From: Lachnospiraceae bacterium UBA1201
Lineage (GTDB): Bacteria > Bacillota > Clostridia > Lachnospirales > Lachnospiraceae
Length of the DNA stretch: 15,776 nucleotides
Direction: 5' to 3'
Assembly (NCBI GenBank): GCA_002309675.1
Contig: DBXX01000018.1
Location: 6,112 to 21,887 of the forward strand
Shown: one piece after another, positions 1 to 8,100 of the stretch
How positions within the stretch are numbered: position 1 is the stretch's first letter
How the letters are laid out: each line of letters begins with the position of its first letter
Program-made: the position numbers and the translations under genes
The notes under the pieces: model-generated
Told to the model about the DNA's origin: nothing
Database searches by the model: none
The model's input: only the letters and a program-made list of their open reading frames with translations

Positions 1-1625
1 TACATCATTCCGCCCATGCCGCCCATTCCGGGTGCGGGTGCGGGTTCGTTCTTTTTAATGTCGGCTACGACAGACTCGGTGGTCAGGAAGGTGGATGCTA
101 CGCTGGTTGCGTTCTGCAGTGCGCTTCTGGATACCTTGGTCGGGTCTACGATGCCGGCTTCTACCATGTTTACATATACTTCCTTATATGCATCAAAGCC
201 TACGCCGACTTCGCTTTCGCGGATCTTGTTGATGATTACAGGGCTTTCCAGACCAGCGTTGTATGCGATGTGGTAAAGCGGAGCCTCCAATGCCTTCAGC
301 ACGATCTGTGCGCCGGTCTTCTCGTCGCCTTCGAGAGAGTCGATCATAGCAGCGACGCTCTTCGAAGCGTGAATGTATGCAGAGCCGCCGCCGGGAATGA
401 TACCCTCTTCTACGGCTGCCTTGGTTGCATTGAGTGCATCCTCGAGACGAAGCTTGCTCTCCTTCATCTCGGTCTCGGTCGCAGCACCTACACGGATGAC
501 TGCTACGCCGCCGGACAGTTTAGCAAGACGCTCCTGCAACTTCTCTTTATCAAACTCGGATGTGGTCTCACTAAGCTGCGCGCGGATCTGGGAAATACGT
601 CCTGCGATCGCAGCGGGATCGCCTTCGCCGTCAACGATGACGGTGTTCTCCTTCTGAACCTTAACGCTCTTTGCGCGGCCCAACTGGTCAATAGTCGTAT
701 CCTTAAGTTCGAGGCCTACTTCCTCAGAGATCACGGTACCACCGGTCAGGATAGCGATATCCTTCAGCATCTCTTTTCTGCGGTCACCGAAGCCGGGAGC
801 CTTAACGCCGACTACGGTAAATGTGCCACGCAGTTTGTTTACGATCAATGTGGTGAGTGCCTCACCCTCGATATCCTCTGCAATGATGAGAAGCTTTGCG
901 CCGCTCTGCACGATCTGCTCGAGTACAGGCAGGATCTCCTGGATGTTGGAGATCTTCTTATCGGTAATGAGGATGTACGGATCGTCGAGAACCGCTTCCA
1001 TCTTCTCCATATCGGTTGCCATGTATGCGCTGATGTAACCGCGGTCGAACTGCATACCTTTAACCTTCTCCAGTTCGGTCTGCATGGTCTTCGACTCCTC
1101 GATGGTGATAACACCGTCGTTGGAAACCTCTTCCATAGCGCTTGCAAGCAGCTCGCCGACATGATCGTCGCCTGCGGAGATCGCAGCAACACGGGCGATC
1201 TGCTCCTTACTGGTTACAGGGCTGCTCATCTTCTGGATCGCCTCAACAGCGGTCTCGGTCGCCTTCTTCATACCCTTACGAAGAACGATCGGGTTTGCAC
1301 CTGCTGCCAGGTTCTTCATACCCTCATTGATCATGGCCTGTGCCAGAACCGTTGCGGTCGTGGTACCGTCACCTGCTACATCATTGGTCTTTGTAGCAAC
1401 TTCCTTTACCAGGGAAGCGCCCATGTTCTCAAACGGATCCTCCAGCTCGATCTCCTTAGCGATGGTAACACCATCGTTGGTGATCAGCGGTGTGCCGTAG
1501 GACTTATCCAGAACTACGTTACGTCCCTTCGGACCCAGGGTCACGCGGACGGTATTCGCCAGTTTATTAACACCGGCCTCCAAAGCCTGTCTTGCTTCGG
1601 AACCAAATTTAATCTCTTTTGCCAT
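1..1625 (-). CDS. groL: 60 kDa chaperonin GroEL (stop codon cut by window edge)
   Basis: ATP-dependent cytosolic chaperonin that forms a double-ring cage with GroES and refolds proteins. I translated the minus strand from the ATG at 1625 and it is open for 541 codons, with only the third stop base missing at the window edge. It begins MAKEIKFGSEARQALEAGV. It carries the ATP-binding GDGTTTATVLAQAM stretch, in which Asp86 matches the E. coli catalytic Asp87, then the apical domain, the RLEDALNATKAAVEEGIIPGGG segment, and ends in the flexible GMGGMGGMM tail. The length is normal for the family. An AGGAGG ribosome binding site sits in the 18-bp gap after groES, with no terminator between, so both are one transcript under the CIRCE operator. 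No frameshift or missing motif was seen. Confidence 0.98.
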   Translation of the reverse strand, partial: MAKEIKFGSEARQALEAGVNKLANTVRVTLGPKGRNVVLDKSYGTPLITNDGVTIAKEIELEDPFENMGASLVKEVATKTNDVAGDGTTTATVLAQAMINEGMKNLAAGANPIVLRKGMKKATETAVEAIQKMSSPVTSKEQIARVAAISAGDDHVGELLASAMEEVSNDGVITIEESKTMQTELEKVKGMQFDRGYISAYMATDMEKMEAVLDDPYILITDKKISNIQEILPVLEQIVQSGAKLLIIAEDIEGEALTTLIVNKLRGTFTVVGVKAPGFGDRRKEMLKDIAILTGGTVISEEVGLELKDTTIDQLGRAKSVKVQKENTVIVDGEGDPAAIAGRISQIRAQLSETTSEFDKEKLQERLAKLSGGVAVIRVGAATETEMKESKLRLEDALNATKAAVEEGIIPGGGSAYIHASKSVAAMIDSLEGDEKTGAQIVLKALEAPLYHIAYNAGLESPVIINKIRESEVGVGFDAYKEVYVNMVEAGIVDPTKVSRSALQNATSVASTFLTTESVVADIKKNEPAPAPGMGGMGGMM

Positions 1626-1643
1626 GATAGATCATCCTCCTGA

Positions 1644-1928
1644 TTATTGAACCATCGCCAGAATATCATTCTGTCTTACGATAATATATTCGTCGTCTCC
1701 CAGTTTTACCTCGGTACCTGCGTACTTAGAGTAAATAACAGTGTCACCGACCTTAACGAACATGGTAACTTCCTTACCGTCAACCATGCCGCCGGGGCCT
1801 ACTGCAACTACCTCAGCCTGCTGGGGTTTTTCCTTTGCTGCACCGGGAAGAACAATGCCCGATTTTGTAGTTTCTTCTGCAACTACCTGCTTTAATACAA
1901 CTCTGTCGCCGAGCGGAACTAACTTCAT
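1644..1928 (-). CDS. groS: 10 kDa co-chaperonin GroES
   Basis: Heptameric lid of the GroEL chamber, in the cytosol. The 94 residues start MKLVPLGDRVVLKQ and include the mobile loop (about residues 17-35, TTKSGIVLPGAAKEKPQ) that contacts GroEL. The C-terminal part EYIIVRQNDILAMV is typical, and the length is standard. The start is preceded by an AGGAGGTC ribosome binding site (about 1934-1941). It is first in the groES-groEL operon and its leader contains a perfect CIRCE element, so HrcA repression with induction by heat or misfolded protein is expected from known Firmicute biology. Confidence 0.98.
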   Translation of the reverse strand: MKLVPLGDRVVLKQVVAEETTKSGIVLPGAAKEKPQQAEVVAVGPGGMVDGKEVTMFVKVGDTVIYSKYAGTEVKLGDDEYIIVRQNDILAMVQ

Positions 1929-1967
1929 AATGAAGACCTCCTGTCTTACTGTGTCATTTTTGATTTG

Positions 1968-1994
1968 TTAGCACTCTATGTCTCCGAGTGCTAA
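1968..1994 (-). promoter_or_regulatory. CIRCE operator (HrcA binding site)
   Basis: TTAGCACTC at 1968-1976 and GAGTGCTAA at 1986-1994 form a perfect 9-bp inverted repeat with a 9-nt spacer. This is the exact consensus of the CIRCE element bound by the heat-shock repressor HrcA. It lies in the groES leader, 40 bp upstream of its start codon. Confidence 0.98.
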
Positions 1995-2000
1995 ACCCAT

Positions 2001-2030
2001 ATCATATAATAGTCAATAGGGGCTGTTTAA
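2001..2030 (-). promoter_or_regulatory. groES-groEL promoter candidate
   Basis: Read leftward, TATGAT (complement of 2001-2006) is a good -10 box, with TTAAAC (2025-2030) 18 nt upstream as a -35. Transcription would start around the upstream edge of the CIRCE element, the usual arrangement. A TTGACT at 2011-2016 is closer to consensus, but its -10 partner at 17 nt spacing would be TAGCAC inside CIRCE, which is poor. Confidence 0.6.
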
Positions 2031-2159
2031 GCAATGTGCTAGAACTGTATTTATGCGTGGATAATGCGTGATTTCTCCGTTTCCCTTCGATTTTCTCCAT
2101 TTTTCTTGATTTTTTGTTTTTTCGGCAAATATCCTCTTCCATTTTTCGCGGAAACGTAT

Positions 2160-2199
2160 TACAATAGATGCATATCCGCCGAAGTTAGAAGGCCTTCGG
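2160..2199 (+). promoter_or_regulatory. Possible promoter and leader hairpin for the small acidic protein
   Basis: This lies in the 320-bp gap between groES and the rightward gene at 2249. TACAAT at 2160-2165 could be a -10 box, but the -35 at 17 nt (TTCCAT) is weak. Downstream, CCGAAG (2179-2184) and CTTCGG (2194-2199) form a 6-bp hairpin followed by TATTTTCG. Besides this and the CIRCE/promoter block the gap is AT-rich with no convincing gene. Confidence 0.3.
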
Positions 2200-2248
2200 T
2201 ATTTTCGTAAATAATCTGCCCTCGGGCACACAAAGGAGGTTTTACACC

Positions 2249-2467
2249 ATGTCCAAACTCGGAAAGAAATTGCTTTTTACAGGCATTCTGGCAGGCAGCT
2301 GCGCAGCCGCTTATACCATCTACAAAAAGAAATGTGACGATTTCGAAAAGACTTTGGAAGATGATTTCGAAGATGAGGAAGAGGAAGAGGAGGATGAACG
2401 CTCCTACACCAATATTTCTCTCGACGAAGACGAAGAAAAGGAAGAAAAGGAAGATACGGAAGCGTAA
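2249..2467 (+). CDS. Small membrane-anchored, highly acidic protein
   Basis: A 72-residue protein of unknown function. The start is well supported by an AAAGGAGG ribosome binding site (2232-2239) 9 nt upstream of the ATG. Residues 1-7 are basic (MSKLGKK), residues 8-25 form one hydrophobic segment (LLFTGILAGSCAAAYTIY), then KKK, so a single N-terminal membrane anchor with the rest on one side is likely. From residue 30 to the end 26 of 43 residues are Asp or Glu, including a run of six Glu at 43-48. A good terminator follows 30 bp after the stop, so it is probably a monocistronic unit. The acidic tail could bind cations or basic proteins, but nothing in the sequence identifies a partner. It is not a compositional accident of an overlapping gene, since no other gene covers the region. 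Confidence 0.8.
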   Translation: MSKLGKKLLFTGILAGSCAAAYTIYKKKCDDFEKTLEDDFEDEEEEEEDERSYTNISLDEDEEKEEKEDTEA

Positions 2468-2497
2468 CGGTGCAGTTGCGTAACTTCCGAAACACCA

Positions 2498-2535
2498 AAC
2501 GCCCCGTCCGGGTTTGCCGGACAGGGCGTTTTTTC
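2498..2535 (+). terminator. Rho-independent terminator after the acidic protein gene
   Basis: The arms AACGCCC-c-GTCCGG (2498-2511) and CCGGAC-a-GGGCGTT (2517-2530) pair with a single C/A mismatch and a 5-nt loop. They are followed by a run of T, so the strong polarity is rightward. It also sits just past the stop of the leftward gene ending at 2540 and may serve both convergent units, although the leftward T-tract is interrupted. Confidence 0.9.
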
Positions 2536-2539
2536 TATA

Positions 2540-3268
2540 TCACTGTTTCAGTTTTTCAACTTCACCGCTTACGATGCCGTTGGTCTTTATCATACCGCGT
2601 ATGATCGCATCCTTCGCGTTCTTCCACGGTTCGTCCTTATACTTATAGTCGAACTTGTTGATAAACCACTCCAGATCCTCGGCGACTCTCTGCATGTTCG
2701 TGATGTACAGTTCATTCGTCACGCGGATGAAATCATCCAGGTAGCGTCCGGATAATTCCTTCGGTGCGTCCTCAATGAGGCGCGCATAATGCTCGGTGCA
2801 GAAGCCCTTACACTTGCGGTACTTCGCCGGAAAACCCGGGTCGGTCTTCCACAAATAGTGGACCGTCGCGATGTAACGATCGAACACCGCCTCTATGCGG
2901 TCGCAGACGAAGCAGGACTTATTCAGTTTCTTGATGTAATCCACTGCCCCGCCGCCGGTCTTCTTAAAGAAACCGGATTTGATGGGATTGTTCTGCGCGG
3001 ATTTGATATCTTCATTCGTCTGATCCAGATGCGTCTTCATGATGAGCGCCAGGCCCAGGCGGTTATTCTTATCATACAACATCTGCATGTGCTTCTGACA
3101 AAAACCGGTCTTATTCGTGATCATTCGGAACTGATCGTCCATATAGCTGGGTCCCAGCGTGAAATCCACTGCCTGCTGCTCCAGATCGCGGTACATCAAG
3201 CATACCGGACACTCACAGTCATGGTCAAAAGCATCATTGACCGGTATCGCATAAATCTTCTCTGCCAT
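2540..3268 (-). CDS. DUF6062-like protein with duplicated CxxC...CxxH knuckles
   Basis: A 242-residue soluble protein with no signal peptide or membrane segment. It resembles the clostridial DUF6062 family, whose function is unknown to me. The visible signature is an internal duplication: Cys20-P-V-Cys23 with Cys57-x-x-His60, and Cys119-x-x-Cys122 with Cys157-x-x-His160. Each second half lies in a similar context (GFCQKHM and GFCTEHYARL). The spacing, 34 residues in each copy, suggests two zinc- or metal-binding knuckles in a helical fold; metal binding is inferred. It starts 51 bp after the glnS stop with a GGAGAGGGGAG ribosome binding site, and no promoter was seen, so it is probably the second gene of a glnS operon. 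Members of this family are sometimes mislabelled as transporter components, but nothing here supports transport. Confidence 0.85.
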   Translation of the reverse strand: MAEKIYAIPVNDAFDHDCECPVCLMYRDLEQQAVDFTLGPSYMDDQFRMITNKTGFCQKHMQMLYDKNNRLGLALIMKTHLDQTNEDIKSAQNNPIKSGFFKKTGGGAVDYIKKLNKSCFVCDRIEAVFDRYIATVHYLWKTDPGFPAKYRKCKGFCTEHYARLIEDAPKELSGRYLDDFIRVTNELYITNMQRVAEDLEWFINKFDYKYKDEPWKNAKDAIIRGMIKTNGIVSGEVEKLKQ

Positions 3269-3282
3269 CGGCGCTCCCCTCT

Positions 3283-3312
3283 CCGACGTCTCAGGCTACG
3301 CGCCTGCGTCGG
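3283..3312 (-). repeat. Intercistronic stem-loop between glnS and the DUF6062-like gene
   Basis: CCGACG (3283-3288) pairs with CGTCGG (3307-3312), and inside it AGGC (3293-3296) pairs with GCCT (3302-3305). No T-run follows in the direction of transcription, so it is more likely an RNA-processing or stability element than a terminator. Confidence 0.5.
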
Positions 3313-3319
3313 CTTTAAG

Positions 3320-5014
3320 TCAGATCTTAAAGCTGCTCTTCAATGAAACGATGCGGTTGAATACCAAATGCTCCGGCGTGCTGTCCTTCACGTCCACGCA
3401 GAAGAAGCCGTTGCGGACGAACTGGAAGCTGTCGTATGCCTTCGCGCCGGCTACTGTCGGCTCGATGTAGCAGTCTTCACATACGGTCAATGAATTCGGG
3501 TTGAAGTTGATGGTTCCGTCGTCGTTGAGTTTACCCTTCTCTTCGTCGACCAGGTTCTCGTAGAGGCGCACGGTCGCGCGTACGGCGGTCGCCGCGTTTA
3601 CCCAGTGAATCGTACCCTTTACCTTACGGCCATCGGGGCTGTTGCCGCCGCGGCTGGCTGGATCGTAGGTCGCATGCACTACGGTCACGTTGCCGTTCTC
3701 GTCGGTCTCATAACCGGTGCAGGTCACGAAATAAGCATTCATCAGGCGGACTTCATTGCCCGGGAACATACGGAAATACTTCTTCGGCGGCTCGATCATG
3801 AAGTCCTCACGCTCGATCACGAGTTCACGGGAGAACGGAACCTTGCGGCTGCCCAGTTCTTCATTTTCCGCGTTGTTAACGACTTCGAGCTCCTCGGTAA
3901 CGCCCTCGGGATAGTTGTCGATCACGAGGCGGATCGGGTCCAGAACAGCGCTGATACGCGCCTTCTTCAGTTTCAGATCTTCACGGATGCAGTACTCGAG
4001 CATCGCATAATCCACGGAACTGTCGCTCTTCGAAACGCCGCAAAGCGTTACGAAACGGCGGATGGACTCCGGCGTGAAACCACGACGGCGCAGGGCGCTG
4101 ATCGTGACCAGACGCGGGTCATCCCAGCCATCGACAACACCATCCTCGACCAGTTTCTTGATGTAACGCTTGCCGGTGATAACGTTCGTCAGGTACAGTT
4201 TCGCGAACTCGATCTGGCGCGGCGCCGGATCGAACTCACACTCACGAACTACCCAGTCATAGAGCGGGCGGTGATCCTCGAACTCCAGCGTACAAATGGA
4301 GTGCGTGATGTGCTCGATCGCGTCCTCGATGGGGTGCGCGAAATCGTACATCGGGTAAATGCACCACTTGTCGCCTGTGTTGTGATGGGTCATGCGGGCT
4401 ACGCGGTAGATGACCGGGTCACGCATATTGATATTCGGAGATGCCATATCGATCTTAGCGCGAAGCACTTTCGATCCGTCCGGATATTTTCCTTCCTTCA
4501 TCTCCTCAAAAAGTTTTAAGTTCTCTTCTACCGAGCGGTCGCGGTAGGGGCTGTTCTTACCGGGTTCGGTGAGCGTTCCGCGGTACTCGCGGATCTCCTC
4601 TGCCGTAAGGTCACAAACGAATGCCTTGCCTTTCTTAATAAGCATGACCGCGCACTCGTACATTTTATCGAAATAATCCGAAGCAAACAGGACCTGATCG
4701 CCGAAATCCGCGCCCAGCCAGCGAACATCCTCCACGATGGAATTGACATATTCCGTCTTCTCCTTCGTCGGGTTCGTATCGTCGAAACGCAGATGGAAGG
4801 TCCCGTGGTACTCCTCTGCCAGTCCGCTGTTTAAGATGATGGACTTCGCATGTCCGATATGAAGATATCCGTTCGGCTCCGGCGGGAAACGTGTTACGAC
4901 TTCGTTATACACGCCCTCTGCCAGGTCTTTATCGATCGCCTGCTCGATAAAGTTCCTCGAGATCACTTCTTTTTCTTCGTTATTATCTTTGATTTCGTCT
5001 TTCAAATCTGCCAT
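3320..5014 (-). CDS. glnS: Glutaminyl-tRNA synthetase
   Basis: Class Ic synthetase that charges tRNA-Gln directly, in the cytosol. The 564 residues show TRFPPEPNGYLHIGHAKSI with the HIGH motif at 52-55, LRFDDTNP at about 76-82, YDFAHPIEDAIEHITHSICTLEFEDHRPLYDW (about 223-254), and GWDDPRLVTISALRRRGFTPESIRRF (about 296-321). The C-terminal beta-barrel anticodon-binding region runs from about 355 to 564. The length matches the bacterial GlnRS family. These motifs are GlnRS-like rather than GltX-like, including the GWDDPR block. The second signature, usually VMSKR in E. coli GlnRS, reads VITGKR at 278-283, so the KMSKS-type loop is degenerate although the Lys-Arg remains. The start has a GGAAGG site about 8 nt upstream and a strong promoter of its own. 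Confidence 0.97.
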   Translation of the reverse strand: MADLKDEIKDNNEEKEVISRNFIEQAIDKDLAEGVYNEVVTRFPPEPNGYLHIGHAKSIILNSGLAEEYHGTFHLRFDDTNPTKEKTEYVNSIVEDVRWLGADFGDQVLFASDYFDKMYECAVMLIKKGKAFVCDLTAEEIREYRGTLTEPGKNSPYRDRSVEENLKLFEEMKEGKYPDGSKVLRAKIDMASPNINMRDPVIYRVARMTHHNTGDKWCIYPMYDFAHPIEDAIEHITHSICTLEFEDHRPLYDWVVRECEFDPAPRQIEFAKLYLTNVITGKRYIKKLVEDGVVDGWDDPRLVTISALRRRGFTPESIRRFVTLCGVSKSDSSVDYAMLEYCIREDLKLKKARISAVLDPIRLVIDNYPEGVTEELEVVNNAENEELGSRKVPFSRELVIEREDFMIEPPKKYFRMFPGNEVRLMNAYFVTCTGYETDENGNVTVVHATYDPASRGGNSPDGRKVKGTIHWVNAATAVRATVRLYENLVDEEKGKLNDDGTINFNPNSLTVCEDCYIEPTVAGAKAYDSFQFVRNGFFCVDVKDSTPEHLVFNRIVSLKSSFKI

Positions 5015-5030
5015 GATGACCTTCCCGGGT

Positions 5031-5056
5031 CAATGCGGCTTAAAAAACCCGCATTG
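5031..5056 (-). repeat. Perfect hairpin in the glnS leader
   Basis: CAATGCGG (5031-5038) and CCGCATTG (5049-5056) are perfect 8-bp arms around a 10-nt loop that reads as a U-rich GTTTTTTAAG in the transcript. It lies between the predicted start site (about 5104) and the glnS ribosome binding site, 17 bp upstream of the start codon. It is too short and lacks the conserved elements of a T-box leader. Confidence 0.6.
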
Positions 5057-5110
5057 CTCACTGTTTCGTATTCTCCGGAGCTTTGCGAAAAGCCCTGCCC
5101 CGTACTATGC

Positions 5111-5140
5111 ATTTTACACAGAATCGCGACTTTTTGTCAA
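5111..5140 (-). promoter_or_regulatory. glnS promoter overlapping the lacZ stop codon
   Basis: Read leftward, a consensus TTGACA -35 (complement of 5135-5140) is followed after 18 nt by TAAAAT (complement of 5111-5116). The -35 hexamer contains the lacZ TGA stop at 5137-5139. It gives a leader of about 90 nt for glnS. No terminator lies between lacZ and this promoter, so lacZ readthrough is also possible. Confidence 0.8.
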
Positions 5141-8100
5141 CTGCTTTTTCGAGATGCAGCAGGCTCGATCCGTATCTTTCCTTCCGTTTCGGGCAATGCG
5201 ATGCGGTACCGGTCGGCAAGCCTCGGACCGCAGGCCGCAGAGCCGACGCCGGCCATGGCGAAATCCACGCAGATCACGTTGTATTCGCAAGGTGTAAGCT
5301 CGAAGTTATGCCTTTGTTTCGCCAGCTCTTCCTGTGTGTAGACCGAAGCATTAAAGGAGAAACCGTCCGCATTCGAAAACCGAAGGCCCGTCGAAGTATC
5401 GGAGAGTCCGGTCCGCACTTCGACATGCGTGCACCCATAGTGCGAGGAATTCTCCTGCGGGCGGACATAATCTTCGTAGAGTTCTTCGATATCCGCCGTA
5501 AAGTTACCGACATAGGAAGCCTGATGCTTATCGATATAACTCTCGAACGGCCCGTAACCGTAATAGGAAACCTTCCGAAGGCGCTTCGGAACGAAAAGCC
5601 GGAGGCCGAAACGCGGCAGGAATTCCACTTTATTCGAGGTTTTGATCTTGCAGTTTACGTCCAACGCTCCCGACGGCGAGATACGATAGGAAGCCTCCAT
5701 CACCGCAAACGGCTGATGCATGCTCCAGCCGAAGGACTGCCGTGCCCGGATCACCACGTCAGCGCCCTCCTCGCTGAGGGAAGTATCATATACTTTCACG
5801 TCATAGTCATTCAGATGTGCGCGGTACCAGTCTTCCTTCATGGTATCATTGTCCACCGGAGCACGGAAGAAATTATACTCCAACGGTTTCATAAGGAGGT
5901 TTTTTCCGTCTACGATCATCGCTTTAAAGGCCGCGATCCGGCGGTCGAAAACATAGGTAATAGCCGGTGTCTCCACGGTAAACGTAAACGGCTCGTTCGT
6001 GCAGATCATCTTCTCCTTTCGGCCAATGCCTTTCTTTTTGCCGCTCTTTACGGCAGCCGTAAAGATCTTAAGCTGATCGAAGCATACCTCCGTCCCTTCC
6101 TCAAACGTACTGTAGCCGTTTTTCGCGGTGAAGATGAAACGGATGTAGGTATCCCCGTCAAACGGATTCTTCTTCGCTTCGGGGATCGTGACCTCTACCT
6201 CTTCCATCGGACCGGCAGAAAAATCCACCGTTCCGGTAACGGGCTTTTGCATATCCGAAGTGATCTCGTAGCGGCAGGATAAGAAGTCCCCCGCGTTCAG
6301 GAAACGCAGGAGGTTCTTGAGCAGGAACGCTCCCGGCTTCTCTCCCATACGGACACGCACGGGACGATATACCTGTTTAGCCTCCAGAAGGCCTGTGTGC
6401 GGTGTACGGTCCGGATAGCAAAGCGCATCCATGCAGAAATTGCCGTCATTGTGACGCTCGCCGGAGTCTCCGCCGTAGCCGTATTTGACCTTTCCGTCCT
6501 TCGTCTTACCCAGGATCACTGCGTGGTCAGCCCACTCCCAGATCAGACCGCCGATGATACGGTCGCTTGACATGAATGCCTGCATATAGGCCTCCAGGTC
6601 GCCGGGGCCATTGCCCATGGCGTGACAGTATTCGCACAACATGAAAGGCCGTTTTTCTTTTTTATTTTCCGGGAACTTCGCCAAAACTTCCGGCGGTGTG
6701 TACATCTGCGACACCACGTCGAAGCAGTCATCCGATGTATCGTCGATCTTATGCAGGCTCTCATAGTGCACAGGACGTGTAGCGTCCAGGTTTTTGATCA
6801 GTCCGGCCGCCGCGCGCATGTTTTCGCCCAGACCGGTTTCATTGCCCAGGGACCAAAACAGAACGCATGGATGGTTGATGTCGCGGGTCACCAGAAGCCG
6901 CTCACGGTTTAAGATCGCTTCTTTGAAATCCGGGTTCATGGCGAGCAGAGCGATCCCGCCGTAATTTCCGTTTTTCCAGTGCAGATCGTTATATACGTTA
7001 CAGCAGCCATGCGCTTCCACGTCTGCCTCATCGATCACGTACATACCGAGTTCGTCGCAGAGGCGATAGAACTCCGGACTGTTGGGATAATGTGAGGTAC
7101 GCACCGCGTTGATGTTGTGCTGCTTCATGAGCACGAGATCACGGCGCATCTTCGCCTTATCGGCATACGCACCCGTGTCCGGGTAGCTGTCGTGGCGGTT
7201 GACACCGAAGAATTTGATATGACGGCCGTTCAGTTTAAAAACGCCCTTCTCGATCGTGATCGTACGGAAGCCGACCTTCTCGCCGATACATTCCGTTTCG
7301 GTCTCGATCGTCAGATCGTAGAGATACGGATCCTCCGCGGACCAGGGATGAATGTCCGGGAGACGCACGGAGAACTGCTCCTCCGCCTGCACATCGGCCT
7401 CAGCCAGGACACGGTCGCCGTCCGAAAGGCGGATGTGTGCCCCCGATGCATTCAGCGTCAGGCCGAAGGTTCCATAGGAGCGGCCGCGGATGACCTTATA
7501 ATCTGCGGTCACATGATAGTTTGTGATGCATTTCCCGGGGCGTGCCAGCAGATAGACATCGCGGAAAATGCCGGACAGGCGGAATTTATCCTGGTCTTCC
7601 AAATAGGTACCGTCACACCACTTCAAAACGGCGAGGACGATGACATTTTCCCCTGCGACCAGATGAGACGTGATGTCAAATTCCGAGGTGTGGTGCGAAA
7701 CCTGCGAATAGCCGGCAAAGTTTCCGTTTACGAAGAGATAGAAGCAACTGTCCACACCTTCAAAACACAAAATGCGGCGGTTTTCATCCGGAGCGTACGT
7801 AAAGCTCGTCCGGTAGATCCCGACAGGATCGTCGTCCGGCACATAGGGCGGGTCGAACGGGATCGGATAGTCGACATTCGTATACTGCGGTCTGTCGTAG
7901 CCGTACAACTGCCAGTTTCCCGGTACGGGGATTCGTTTTTTAAATGCGATCGAAAGAAAATCATCCTCCAGATCCAAAACGGAATCGTAGTAGGCAAAAC
8001 CCCACCGTCCGTTCAAGAGGGTAAACCGTTTCGAAGTCTCACGGTCGGCAAAGGGGTCCTGACCGGGTGCAAACGGGATAAAATAGTTATGATCCTGCAG

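Noticed and set aside
270..1643. Long open frame on the plus strand opposite groEL (457 codons)
   Set aside because: It is the antisense shadow of groEL, whose minus-strand translation is a complete, textbook chaperonin. The plus-frame product is Cys/Leu-rich with no recognisable domain.
2013..2231. 72-codon minus-strand open frame upstream of groES
   Set aside because: It covers the groES promoter and leader region of the divergent gene, has no ribosome binding site I can see, and its product is arginine-rich without a motif.
5015..5110. T-box riboswitch ahead of glnS
   Set aside because: The leader is about 90 nt, lacks the conserved T-box bulge sequence and a specifier stem, and the hairpin is not followed by a usable terminator in the right place.
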